Shown: piece by piece, positions 1-19,283 of the stretch | Layout of the letters: each line of letters begins with the position of its first letter | Position numbering within the stretch: position 1 is the stretch's first letter | Assembly: GCF_001039355.2 (NCBI RefSeq) | Contig: NW_019773770.1 | Location: 64,001 to 128,000, forward strand | Direction of reading: 5' to 3' | DNA from: Lingula anatina | Lineage: Eukaryota; Brachiopoda; Lingulata; Lingulida; Lingulidae | DNA length: 64,000 nucleotides | Notes under the pieces: model-generated | The model's input: the letters and a program-made list of their open reading frames with translations, nothing else | Told to the model about the DNA's origin: nothing | Databases searched by the model: none | Made by a program: the position numbers and the translations under genes

Positions 1-7259
<7,259 letters not shown>

Positions 7260-7663
7260 CCTGCCTTTCTCATCAGTTCCAGATAACAAACCAACCCGAA
7301 AGAAAATTATTCAATAAGTGCTTAGTATATTTTGGAGATCCACTAAAGAAGTAAGCTGGCAAAATGAATCACTTCACCCCGGTCGCTATCCCACCCGGAA
7401 ATGTGTTACTCATTCGCGCAAGCGCAAAAGTTTCAACTATGAGGTCATCAAGAGGTCATCAAAACAATTCCCCAAAAACAAAGAATTGAGCAACATTAAT
7501 GGAATGGAAGCCAAATTCTAAATATGTTAACATATAAATATTAAAACTCCTTTTTGCTTTTTTGATGACGTTTTTTGCAACATGTAATCTGTTGTAAGTG
7601 AATAAAACTATGTATGACATGTAACTTTAGTCCAGTTTTTCTATTTAGCTCCACGGATGTAAA
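7260..7663. promoter_or_regulatory. Bidirectional promoter between myosin I and NDUFS4
   Basis: About 400 bp separates the minus-strand myosin start codon from the plus-strand NDUFS4 start codon. The part at 7381-7430 is CpG-bearing, unlike the introns on either side. It holds an ETS-type core (ACCCGGAAAT, about 7393-7402) and a CGCGCAAGCGCA element (about 7415-7426) that differs by one base from the NRF-1 consensus YGCGCAYGCGCR. NRF-1 and ETS/NRF-2 are the classical activators of nuclear genes for mitochondrial respiration in animals. No TATA box is evident. The assignment as a shared promoter is inferred from orientation and composition; start sites are unknown. Confidence 0.6.
7657..7662 (+). 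promoter_or_regulatory. Start-stop minimal uORF in front of NDUFS4
   Basis: An ATG followed directly by TAA lies one base upstream of the NDUFS4 start (ATGTAAAATGG, with the main ATG at 7664). If transcription starts upstream of it, ribosomes would meet this start-stop element first. The transcription start is not known, so its presence in the mRNA is inferred. Confidence 0.45.
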
Positions 7664-10307
7664 ATGGCTTCCCTCCTCTTGAGACGAGCTGGTTCTGTTT
7701 TGCGGAATAATTCGTCAATAAGGTAAAATTGTTAGATATGAATTTCAATGTCTTGTGCTCATGCTTGTTCTTTAAAACTTCTTTGTACCAGCACAGCATG
7801 CAATTTACAAGTATTTGGTTTACAACACTTTTCTGAATACAGGTACTTGTAGTATTAGATCTGGTACTTTTGTAGTATACCCCCCCACCCTGTAACTAGA
7901 TAGATCAGAAAAATTTTCAAACTGATCAGAAAATTATAATACTTATATCTTCTGAAAGGTTATGCAAAAAACAGATGAATTCTTTTGGAATTTTTAAAAC
8001 ACTCCTACAAGCAACAAAGATAATGAAGTTTTTTAACTGTAAAATTTCACCAAAAGTGAACTGTACACGGCATAAATTACAAACTTATCTGAAATTTTTG
8101 ACATTTTGTCGAGGCAAAACTTCAAAACGTCTTCTAATCAAAGTTCTCTAAGACTGCAACATGGGAAAATCACGTGACCGGAATTTATTCTTTGATTTAC
8201 AGCTTATTTAGTAAATGGCTTGTATTAGTTTATTTACAAGGCGCTAAAAGAGAGATTTAAAATTGGGATGTCATAGGCGAGCGGTTAGCAGGCGGGTCTC
8301 GGTTTTGTACTTCACTGCCCCTGGATAGTTCGACTGTGGCACTGATCACTGTGCGACTGATCAATGTCTGTATTCAGCTTTTCAAATAAAAATTAGTGTG
8401 GCAGTTTACTACTTGCCATATATTTTGCGATGTAATTTGCAATTCAGAGTTTAAACATATCACAATTTACATCTTAAAAACTCCTCAAAAACAAGGATTT
8501 ACATTTATAAGTTTTGTGGTATATTGCATAAGTACTATTTATATTGACACTACTATAAATATATGGTATTAATGGAATAAAGTGAAATGTTCACATTGAC
8601 AACAAGTCCGAACCATTCATTCTTTGGCACTATTGCAGGGGTGCCCCTAAATTGGACAGTACACTGCAGTACAGTGCAACACAGTGCATTACACTTTAAA
8701 TAAATAAGTCCAGTCACAAGTAATAAGGGGAAACGGTCATTCCAAATACAATAAATATAAAAGAGAAATATGTTACGAGGTAATTAAAAGCATTGATACT
8801 ACTTACGAAATCTGTATTGCAGTTTACTGCACTGTATTGCAGTATATTGCGCAATTTAGGCACACCACAGTATCTCCCTGCCAAATAACTATTTATTTAA
8901 AAAAAAACAACAAAATATCAATACTGGAACACAATGATGAAAACAGAAGCAAACCATTATTAGAAGACATGATCTCCATCTTGTTCCACAGTGATGACCC
9001 TAGTCTTTTCGTCTGTGCATCTTTCTTGTCTGACTGAAAAAAATTGAATTTGTTGCTGTTAACCATTCTTAATTATCTGTTCAATTCCCAGTTAAAGGTA
9101 TAAAATATTTCTACATTGCAGAAATCTTTGTGGAAGTCGAGTGTTACAAGCAAGTGATGACGATGTTTATGCTGTTGAAGTAATAGACAAAAAAAGTGGC
9201 AGTGCTCTTATAGAAGTGGAAGAAAATGTAAGAAATTGAAGTTCTGATGCATGTTTGACACATGTACTTATACCAAACCTTTACACTCACATGACTTTCT
9301 TTACCTGAAAGATCCTTCCTTAATTACTGTACTTGATTTTGTCATATTTTAAATTGACTCTTGATGTTGTCAGAATAAACTTCAGTTTTTCCTAGGAATA
9401 CCTTATTGAATAATACTTAAGAACTTAACATAATATGTCACTTAAGCATTTTTCTTCTTGGGTATTGTTCATAATAAATAATAATATGTATGACATTGCT
9501 TAGTTGTAAAAGAATGCCAGTGATCACTCAAGATGTGTCATCCAGACATTCCATTGTCTTCTTATTGACTATGAACAGGTTGAAACTGGTGTGATATCTG
9601 GTGCACCTGTAGAACATGTGAAAGGTAGACATGCAAGGATATTTGTCCCAGCTATGAATGCTATGCAGTCTGGCAGTGCTGCCACAAGGCTATGGAGGCT
9701 AGAATATGACACAAGGGAACGCTGGGAAAACCCTCTGATGGGATGGTCATCTTCGTAAGTGTTTATATTATTCTAAACTTTCACAAAATAATGCCATTTA
9801 TTTAATTGCAGTGGACAATGAAATATACTGCATATTATCATTACAGTTGAAACAAGTGTTACAATTAAAAATTAATTTTTTTTATGTTCTTTTTTTTGTT
9901 AGGGGTGACCCGTTATCAAATATAGTTCTTGAATTCAGCTCTCAGGAGGATGCAGTAAGACATGCAGAAAGAATGGGTGAGTTACATGCATATGATGAAT
10001 CTTTAAACATGGTATCACACTATGAAAAAAGAGGGAGATATTTTACTTAAAGTTATAGTTTGGTTACTAAATTGCATCCATCTTGGGAAATCTCACCAAT
10101 CTAAAAGTATACAAGTTGGCAAGAAAGAAATTGTTGTTTTTTTCTAATGTTGTATTGTACTGTGAAGTGAAGTTAAATATTCTTCTTTTTCTTCTCTTAT
10201 AAGGTTACAAGTACCATGTAGAAGCCCCAACACAAAAAGTATTACGAAAGAAGTCATACGGTGCAAATTTTGCCTGGAATAAAAAAACAAGGGTATCTAC
10301 AAAATAA
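7664..10307 (+). CDS. NDUFS4: NADH dehydrogenase [ubiquinone] iron-sulfur protein 4, mitochondrial
   Basis: Five exons, 7664-7722, 9122-9227, 9579-9754, 9903-9976 and 10204-10307, join in consistent phase to 519 bp (172 residues; human 175). NDUFS4 is a matrix-side accessory subunit of respiratory complex I, needed for stable assembly of the N-module. The N-terminus MASLLLRRAGSVLRNN is a typical Arg-rich mitochondrial presequence. The family signatures are clear: ARIFVPAMNAMQSG, then EYDTRERWENPLMGW in the third exon, GDPLSNIVLEFSSQEDAV in the fourth, and the conserved end KSYGANFAWNKKTRVSTK. The fourth exon and start choice are supported by splice phase. It is divergent from the myosin gene and convergent with follistatin. 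A 1.4-kb first intron holds a SINE-like piece and a MITE. Confidence 0.97.
8273..8347 (+). mobile_element. tRNA-like head of a SINE (fragment)
   Basis: In NDUFS4 intron 1 the stretch GGCGAGCGGTTAGCAGG resembles a tRNA A box, and about 45 bp further on TAGTTCGACTG resembles a degenerate B box (GGTTCGANTCC). Spacing and order fit the pol III promoter of a tRNA-derived SINE. It does not fold into a convincing tRNA by eye, so a functional tRNA is unlikely. Confidence 0.4.
8638..8877. mobile_element. MITE with long terminal inverted repeats and TGCAGTACAGTGC subrepeats
   Basis: The left end GGGTGCCCCTAAATTGGACA is mirrored by the right end; reverse complement of 8858-8877 reads GGTGTGCCTAAATTGCGCAA. 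Both arms continue into subrepeats of the type CTGCAGTACAGTGC (8660-8692 and 8815-8855). The element is about 240 bp, has no coding capacity and lies in NDUFS4 intron 1. Family and target-site duplication are not resolved. Confidence 0.7.
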
Positions 10308-10669
10308 CACAAAGGATGCGCCTGTATTATAAGGATAAAACAGAAATTCTGTTGCTTAACTGAGCTAAAACAGCAGAATGTAAAAATACTGTTGCTTGAA
10401 CATAGGAATATACAGAATACTGTTAAAGCAGTGATTGTCATTGCAGTTTGAACCTATATGCGGCTATTGGCTATTTACAACAGTTTTGTTGTGGTTTTGA
10501 ACACACTTGTATATTATTTACTTTTAGTTGAAATGTAATACACTTATTTTGAAAAAAAATTTTGCTGTTATTGTTGCAAACAATAGAATTTAAGTTCTTT
10601 TTATCAAGCAAATAGTAGGTGAGCAAAATTGGCAAAATGACATAAGAATGCAAGTTTCTTAACTAAGAG

Positions 10670-10675
10670 AATAAA
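10670..10675 (+). terminator. Candidate poly(A) signal for NDUFS4
   Basis: AATAAA on the plus strand about 360 bp after the NDUFS4 stop, the first canonical hexamer seen in the downstream sequence. The cleavage site is not determined. Confidence 0.4.
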
Positions 10676-13600
10676 CAGAAAAGTGGCCATCTATATATTT
10701 TTATGGATAGACGGTTTGTCTGGAGATATAGCCTTCAACCTTATGTACAGTAGAGGCCAATTTAATTTTGATGGGGATTTTGCTTGTAAAAGGGTCCTTT
10801 ATGAAAGTTTTTGCACAAAATCAAATTTTCATTGTGAAAAAAAGCAATTTATCCTACTTACTAAGTATTGATATACCCTTCTTTGGATTGGATGCTTGCT
10901 CTTAAAAATGCATTTGAAGCTAATTTACATGTCAAATCATTGCCACTACGTATACCCAACCAAGTGCCACCATAAAGTTGAGTTTCAAAAAGCATAGCTT
11001 CAGGACATGCCAAAAGATATGGTTTTGTATTTCTGGTAGAATTATATTTAAACAAATGCTTTCCTTTATATATCCATGGGTAGTTTTCGCCAACCCTATT
11101 TTGAATGATTATGCTGTAACAGCATGCAGCAGTAATGCTTTATACATGTCTAGTAGTATCAGTAGTAGTAATAGTTTATTCCATGAATGTGTGGCAACAT
11201 AAATAAAAGTTATTCACAATCTGAAAACACACACAATATACAGAGCTTATAACCCAGGTGCTGCTTATAAATAATCTATACATGTTGGTACTGAACATGC
11301 GCTTCATACATAAAGTCTACAACAAATTCCAAAGACCTTTCACACAGCTCATGTACAATATTAAAGTTGAGGTCATACTGTTCTCCTAGTTGTTTAGTCA
11401 TAGGGAATTCCAGCAAAACATGCCTCTCTGTTTGTACAGATATCCCGTTTGTACAGACATCATTAGGCAGACTTATGAACTGGGACAAATGGGTCAAATT
11501 AAGACCAACAGTTTGAAGAAGTTGCAGTTTTAAAACTTTGTTAATTGGCTGAGGGAATGATTAATTTAGTTTATTCTTTGGCATGTGGAGTGAATCATAT
11601 AAAAAAAACGTAGTGATTTATATGCATTGCAGGGACTCTGCTTTGCTAAAAGATGTAGAATGTTTGTAATGTAAAATTGACTATTGTTTGATAGAAAAAA
11701 AATTGTTTTCATTACATTTTGGAAAGGAAATTAATATTTGAAAATGAATAAATGTATCACTGAAATAGAAATTTAAAAAAAAAATTAAAACCTATTCGTT
11801 GAGAAGGGAAGTTAAAATTTTTGTTTATTTCTAAAAGTTATTTTATACATGATTAACAATGCACAAAAGATGTGGGCATTCCATAATCATTTTATCTAAA
11901 AGTGCTGGTGATATGCAGTGAATTATTTTGCCTGCACTTTTAAGTTGAGGTTCTAAGCAATACACTTATGATATCAGTAGGCAAAAAAGAAAACTAAAAC
12001 TAGTGTTTCAGATTGCCAGAATTGTTTTTCAACATGCTTCGATTGCAGTTGTTAAGCTCTTCATGATGTGTGTGTTGTGAAGTTACTCTTAATGTCTCAA
12101 CTACCACATGTTTGTGATCTGTAGGTTAGTACACTCCAAACAAAATGTAGGGTCAGTTTCATTGGGTTGATTTACATTTTGGAAAGCTAGTGGAAGTATT
12201 TGTGGAAAACACTCATTATTTTCATACAATACAATTTATCTGACAGATGTAAGTTAACCATTCCTAAACATGAAAAACAAATGTTTACAAAAAGGAGTAA
12301 TTTTAAAACCACTGGAAAATAATAGTTAACAATAATTCTTTCAGAACTTTTTTCTGAAATGAAAATAACCATTTTCTGAAATGAAAATTAAGTTAAAGCA
12401 GATAAATATTAAAAATGTTTGATGATAAATTTATAGGATAATACTTAGTGATATTTATTATCTTTTTAAAGTTAGCTTGGTACACTACACATGTTTAATG
12501 AAAGTGTTTTTGTCCTTTATACAATAGAAAGATATTGTAATTATACTCAGTCCATTAACCTGTTTCAAGACAGCTCAGGTAAGGCCTGTGTGCCTGTTAC
12601 TTGATGTACTAGAAATTGCATCTTTTAGTAATAATTTGTTTTTAAAAGGGCTGTGTATAGCGTAGAGAGTGTCAGTAGCATCCTGGAAGCCAGTTTCCCC
12701 TGAGGGCAGTCTTATTGATTATGTTCTTAACATTAAGTACAGTATGGTTTATTTCCATCTACTTCAAATCCACCACTCCTCCACAGTTAGCTGTATGTAG
12801 GTGTGTAAATGACTCTCATTCATGAGAACATGCTACTGGGGAGGAATTCAAAGTAGAAAATGTGGAAACAAATAGATCAATGCCAAATTAGTCTACTAGT
12901 GTAGTACTACAGTTCATCATTGACGGCCTCAGGATATATGGGATCCGGTGGGTGGCATTCACCAGCTGAGTCTATTTGTTTCTTTTCTGTTCATCTTCCT
13001 GATAGAGCTCTGTCAGACGGGTGCAAATTTCCTTCAGAAAATACGGAATAGTTCAATAGGTTACCGTGATAACCCTGTGTCCAGTAAATGAATGGTTTGT
13101 TACTCTTTATCTTCACACCCTGCCATGCTTGTGGCTCTGAGGGCCGTGAACACAGTGAGCATCTTACTACACTTCAGGTGCAGTTATGGCAGGATACTGC
13201 GAACTGGTTTTATTTTCAGATTGGCAACAATTTTATATTTCTTTCATGCCTAGGCTACATTTGTCAACCAGTGCACCTGCACTTCGGCTTAGTTTTTATA
13301 ACATTCATGACATGAATTACTGAACTTTTACTCTCGTGGCTCATATTTCATGGAAATTGACTTTTTCACAAAAAGTGACCAGGCATAGGAAAGCCCTACA
13401 GTTAGGAGGGCTGTAGTGTTTGCTAGGGTATCCTGCTCTGTACCGATGTGACCCATCAAACAAAAAGTTTTGAACATTTACATTAAAATGAGTTACATGT
13501 TAAAGTTAAATTATATGGAAAAACTAGTGCATCAGAACAAAAACAAAGAAGTGAATGCATCTTTTGAATCACCTTGAGGAGTTTGTTCAAATGCAGAAAA

Positions 13601-14686
13601 GTTTCAGAAAGCTAATAAGGAGAAGGTGCTGACATTTACTCGATTTTTTTTTTCAGCTAAAGATAACAGAAACATTATGATGTTATAAAAATATGACAAA
13701 GCCATTACATTTAAGACTATCTGAATATTACAGATTTCTGGAGAAGCAAATGTGATGATTAGTTCCTTGAATATTACCACATGCTTAAAACACATGGGAA
13801 AGTCTCGTGATGTGGTGAATTGGAAAGAGAGTCAAAACATTCACAAACGTGAGAAAGGAATTTTCTTTCAAGTTGTGTTTACTGTATAAAGTTCAAGAAT
13901 AAAAAATAAAAGCCAAATTGATTGTACTGTTTGTAGGATTTAAAAATATTATTGTTATGACGTCTAACTTTGCAATGAGCATAATCTAAACATCCCATCC
14001 CACAAGTACATACACCTTGGAGCAAAAGATTAAGAAGTGTTTTTTGTTGACGTTATTGCAGTTACGTCATCTAGTGGCATTCTAGATCTGAAACTGAAAT
14101 TATCGGTCACAGTAAGTTCATTGCATAGAGGCTAGGGGTAAGATTTTGTCAAAGATATCACTTTTTTCTTAAAATGCAGGAAGCACTAAATAAGAAATGT
14201 TTGGGCAAGTAGTGACCCAGCTATATAGACAAAAAACATGCAGTCATTTAATTTTGAGGAATGTCCCTTGTGAAGATTATCGTTTTTTGATCTTTGGTGT
14301 TTTTGTTTTGAATAAGATTTGGCCACTTTTCAAGACAGCATGCCAAGTTTTTGGTTCATTTCAGAGAAGTAGAGGGCTGTGCCCCTAGGATCAGCATTTC
14401 ATTGGTTACTTCACTCGGATGGTGCAGCCTGTCCTCAAAAGTTTTCATTGACTGGCAAAGTTGCTAAATTTCTAAGGTCAGGTGTAAATATTTGGAGAAA
14501 ACTGAGACTATGAATGTCAGTCATGATTTAGCTGAAACTTGGCCAAGATCATTAGCTGTCTGAAGTCTCTAGGGTGCTTGACAGAGGTCACTGAGCACAG
14601 AAACAAGTTACTTTGAACCACATATCTGCAATTCCTCCTTGTGTACCTTGAATATTGATGATTTACTTTTCCTTCCACTGCCTCCA
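10676..14686. other. Intergenic region, no gene recognised
   Basis: Between NDUFS4 and the first copy of the duplicated block. Apart from the LINE tail (11130-11497), I see only short open frames with no recognisable domain and no convincing splice-linked exons. It is AT-rich and CpG-poor. It may include unrecognised old repeats. Confidence 0.7.
11130..11497 (-). mobile_element. 3' end of a non-LTR retrotransposon (5'-truncated LINE remnant)
   Basis: The minus strand reads a short frame (11497 to 11279) with SVQTERHVLLEFP followed by ELCERSLEFVVDFMYEAH. This resembles the far C-terminus of invertebrate LINE ORF2 proteins, where a C..C...E.HVLLECP zinc-knuckle-like stretch precedes the stop. 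It is followed by a 3' UTR and by AATAAACTATTACTACTAC, that is an A/T-rich end with an (ACT)n tail, which is typical of LINE 3' ends. No reverse transcriptase is left. Confidence 0.5.
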
Positions 14687-14734
14687 CCCCCCCCCCCCCA
14701 TCCTCTCTCTCTCTCACACACACACACTCACGCA
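14687..14734. repeat. Compound microsatellite (C)n-(CT)n-(AC)n
   Basis: A run of about 13 C, then CT repeats, then AC repeats. The CT/AC part recurs just after the N at 20163, so it marks the left border of the duplicated block. Confidence 0.95.
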
Positions 14735-16227
14735 CACTTATGTACAATTAACTATTCATTCATTTGTTCGATTTTTTATTGTCGTACCTAGAGAAGCTAA
14801 TGGGCCCAAAAATCAGTTTTTATGTCAGCCATTAGAGCATTCTTCAAATTTTACAAAATGTAAATGGGTTAGCATTATTTATTCGATGTGCAATTTTTGT
14901 GCAGTTTGTCATGTGCAATTGCTTCTATTGACTTTTTTTTGTGAGCAATATGTCTGTGTGCCTTTGTTGCCAAAGGTTAAGATTGCACCTGTCACAGATA
15001 ACTCCCATTTTCTAATGAACATGGGCCACCGCCTGAGCTGAAGCATTCAAGGTGAATATACCCTTCTAATTCCAGGAAACTAGTTTTGTATTGGTCTGAT
15101 GTAAGATTAAAACAGTCTGGCAGATGTATAGAATTGGAATTCCCCAAATTACAAGACTGATTTAAAGCAAAGGCACCTGTCCTTAATTGGTACTTAACAG
15201 TTTATAGGGTTCCTTCTTTGTTTAGGAGTGTACCACAGTAATCTTGTGGTGAGATATATTGGGTATGGTTTGCGTTTTTGACTATAATTTTAACACTAAC
15301 CAAACTGTCCCTGTTAATTGACCTCTCATGTTACCACCTAGATAGAACATAAAAGAGCCCAGACCCATTCCACAGTGTGCATAGCCTCATGTGGGATGTG
15401 TCTGGGTAAATGTTAGTGGGGTTGCACAAACTGTTGGTACCAGAGTGCACAAGGCAGAGACCCTCTCTTTTCAACTGCATAGGCTGCTGTATAAACAACA
15501 TGACTCTGGTGCTTTTTTAAAACCAGACATAAAGAATTTCAGATGGAAAATTCTATTATTGGTTCAAAACAAAACCTTCTTCAGTTTTGCATTTTTTCTG
15601 ATAATTTTGATTTCATTGGTACCAGATAAAGCTGAAAGGCTTTAAAAGTTGAAAAAAAAGTTTTAGGGTGTCCTGCTTATGCTGCTTTGAACAGTCTTGC
15701 ACCTTATTTGTCCATTTAAAAAGAAATTTAAAAACTTATGTTCAAGCTGGTTTTTGTTTTCAATTTTCAGATTCTTTAAGTGGTGAATTACTATCACCTT
15801 GCAGCAAATTGTTCATATTTAGCATGTGCGGCAGGTTACAACATGTAGAATTGCTGATGTTTCCACCCTAAGCCCTCACTGTCATAAAAAATTTTAATTG
15901 GTTTTAGGTAGTAAATACATGTAGTTTTCAGTGTTAGTTATCTCCCAATTTGGTTGAATAAGTGAATATGAACAGAAAGGAAGTGAAATTCCAGTGCCAC
16001 ACTTCCTTGTTCATTGCATTCATTTTAGGAAACAAATTGCTTCAATTACACTCAGGGTCCTTGCACGTGCATGCCCTCATGAGTTAAGCCTATTTTCTCA
16101 GAAAACGTGCTATGTTTTTATTTATTAATAGAGATGATTAATTCTTTTTAAAATCATTAGTTACATTTTTTCATGAACTGTCAGAATTTTGCCAAAGCCT
16201 TTTGCAGGAAAATAATATGAATATTAA

Positions 16228-16457
16228 AGGGATAACAACTGTTTTTTTTTCTTTTTTCTTTTTTTAAATAATATCTTAAAATATTATTACAGAGTATAGC
16301 CATCTATGGAGGTCACATGGTCCGATGGCAAGCACAGATTTCAGAATAATTGCTTTAACTGCCATTTTTGTGGTAAAATAGAATAAATTATATTTCTGTG
16401 AGTTGTTTACAATGTTTTTATTATGACATGGATCTCATATGAAGAATTGTTATCCCT
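16228..16457. mobile_element. TTAA-flanked MITE, AGGGATAACAA termini (copy 1)
   Basis: The element starts AGGGATAACAACT and ends with its inverse AATTGTTATCCCT; TTAA flanks both sides (16224-16227 and 16458-16461). It is 230 bp and non-coding, with the body shared by two further copies at 21694-21928 and 60112-60446. TTAA target duplication is characteristic of piggyBac-type transposases, so it is probably a non-autonomous element moved by one; no transposase is present in the window. Confidence 0.8.
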
Positions 16458-16971
16458 TTAATTTTTGGGGTACGTAAGGTACTTTTAGTAGTGTTAATTA
16501 TTTAAGAGATGTTCTGCAATTAACTGAACAATCACTCATTGGATAAGCAAAATAATACATTTATTTGTCAAAACATACAAAAATAAAATCCTTGCACAAA
16601 ATTTGATGAGAGCATTATCACAAAACATTTGTGTGGGTTTAAAGAATAATGGGGTTATAGTAATAGTGAGAACCTAGGGAGAAAATAGAATCATAAAAGA
16701 TGGCACAGTTAGTCTGAATTTAGGACTGTTGGCCAGGGTACTGATATTTTGAAAATCCCCTTAATTGGAATATTTCATAAACTGGATATTGTCTAACATA
16801 AATAAGTTACATACATGGTTAAGACAAGTGACATGTGCTTGGACGGAGATTCAGTGAAATTAAATAGTCACAAAACGTATATACATAGCTGCTTACCAGA
16901 ACAAAAGCATACATAGAAAGGAACATAGGCAGAGAGCGTTTTTCTGTACCTAATGCTGTTGCAATACATTG

Positions 16972-17112
16972 CAGGCCTGTAGCCAGCAATTTCAAAAGGG
17001 GGGTTCTTTTTCTGAAAAAGTGAACCTTTTCCCATAAAAACTTCATGTACCTAGATCAAATTTTACACAGAGTGGACCTTTTCCCAGGGAACACCCCCTG
17101 GCTACAGGCCTG
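16972..17112. mobile_element. Short MITE with CAGGCCTGTAGCCAG termini (copy A)
   Basis: The 141-bp element starts CAGGCCTGTAGCCAG and ends CTGGCTACAGGCCTG, a perfect 15-bp inverted repeat. CATTG flanks both ends and may be the target-site duplication. It is non-coding and lies downstream of follistatin. Confidence 0.8.
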
Positions 17113-19283
17113 CATTGGCATTGAAATGTAAAGAAACACCTGCACCTACCAGCCTTCTATTTAACAGTTGTATAATATGAACAAATTAATTGACAACTAA
17201 ATAAATGTTCACCACAGTAATGTGCAGAATGCTGACAGAAAAAGAGGTATTTGATACACATACCTTTAAAGCAGAGGTTTGTTTTGAATGCATACTAACA
17301 CTTTTTACAAGTTGTTGTATTCATTTAAATGTCTTCTTTATCTTAAATGAATCTATATCATAGTCTTTATATCTTGTGTATATTTATAGAAAAACGGATT
17401 TCAAATAATAATAATAAGTACCTATAGGTTTTGATTTAATTAGATGAATTCTTCATATCCTAATTTTGCCTAGTTTCCAGAAAAACATATTTGCCTTATA
17501 GCCTTTGTCTTGGTAGTTCAGAAAATCATAAAAATTATAACTGAAAGAAAGATCTTTAAAAGCTTTACTGCAGCAGTTATCTACTATCAATAATATAAAG
17601 TAATCTAGTCTAGTTTTCCTATATATGGCCAAGGAAGCACACTATAGCAAAACTTCAAACTCACTTTCCATGAATATGCTCAGATTTGACCTCAGATTCC
17701 GGTAGTAATTTGCTGCAACAAAACTTAAAGATTTTTTAAGACAACATTTACATCTTGGGATAATGTTACAGCTCCTTGGAGCTCTTCATCAATATGGTGT
17801 CTATGGATGTTGGTTTTTAAGTTTGTACCACTAATTTCTATAGTTTTGTCTAACAACTCATTAAATAATTAACATACACAGGCTACTATTTACAGGAAAA
17901 TAAATTAGTTACTTAACAAAGCCACACTATAAACTAAAACATATTTCTATGAAGAAAGTACGATTGAGTCAATACTCCTTTATACAATGTTATCCATCAC
18001 TGAAAATTCAAACTCTAGAGATTCCTTTCTGCCATAAATATTATATTTTCACTTTACAGTCGGATTTGATAGCACAATAAAGGCGAGCGGCTGATGTAGC
18101 TAGGGTGTGGTGGAACACATATTCCTGATAACCTATGTGCCACTTTATTGTCAAATCTGGATGACTTTGGTCAGGAAATTTGTCCTATTTGTGTCATCAG
18201 ACAACCAGACTACTGTGCAATGGAGAGACCATTTACTACCCTTGCAGCTTGGTGACACATGTCAAAGGCCCATTTCTGATCCAGAATTTGTATCATCTAA
18301 ACAGAATTTATCAGATTTTGAGAGTGGCTTGCTGTTATACGCTGCACTCTTAACTCAAATTAAAATCCTGTTGGACATGTACTTTACACCAAGTTCTTGT
18401 GGACATGTACCTTGTCCAAATATACTGCTGGAATATACTTAAATGGAAGATTAATTGGGCATGTTTCAGTGATTTCTCATTTGAGGTACTTATTAAGAAA
18501 GCTGACATGCACTTGACAGGAAGAAAATCCAGGTCTGTGCCTTACTTCCTTCTTTACTTACTAATTGTAGCACTGACATGCCTAAAACTGGAATTTATTT
18601 CTAACTTTTACCTTTCAGAAATACAATTAACTATAGCCAATGTATACATTCAGATTGGGCTAGGATATACCTAATGTACATAAATAACCAGTTGTCTATA
18701 CAAACTGTACCTAGAATATTATATATGATACTGACATGTGCATGCATTTGTTGTACGCATACTGTACATGAATATATACCAATACATGTACCAACACTTA
18801 AAAATGGCAGCTTGTACCAAGGCTTATTTTGTGCTAATAACAGATCTAGACTTGTCCTGAAGGAGTATTTGCCATGGTAAACCACCTTCACAGTCAACTG
18901 TGTTTCCATTTCAAACATTCATAAATTAAATAATTGTTACTGGTATATAATTTACAATAAATATTTTAAATGATAAGGATTCAGAATATTTTCATCTACA
19001 GTAATATCATTTGCAACACAAAAACACATCACCTTTGTTAAGCAAAGTACTAACATGTCAAGAATAATACTGGTTGTAACATTCAGTCTGTATATTTGGG
19101 TTGTGAGTTTGTTGAAGCTCACAGAGTCCATTTTCCAGGGAATTGAACTTAGTGTTTGTGGCTTTTCATAAGACCCCTGCGTTCTTATGCTGACTGATTC
19201 TGCTGAAAATCCCTCTCCAGCTTGCTGCCTTGCCCTGTCCAAGATGCTCAGTAGACTTGATCCAGTGCTTTGTCATGGCCAAA
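17113..19283. other. 3' flank/3' UTR of follistatin, copy A
   Basis: Downstream of the follistatin stop on the minus strand. It holds no recognisable gene. TTTATT at 18594-18599 (AATAAA on the minus strand) is one possible poly(A) signal, about 690 bp past the stop. Open frames at 18107-18674 are conserved between the two blocks only because the blocks are near-identical overall. Confidence 0.5.

Noticed and set aside
8273-8347. A functional tRNA gene
   Set aside because: A- and B-box-like words are present but no clean cloverleaf or acceptor stem can be drawn; it is better explained as a SINE head.
18107-18674. Overlapping plus-strand frames conserved at 23579-24146
   Set aside because: They appear conserved only because the two blocks are near-identical. 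They have no domain, no start context and no phase-linked exons, and they lie antisense in the follistatin 3' flank.
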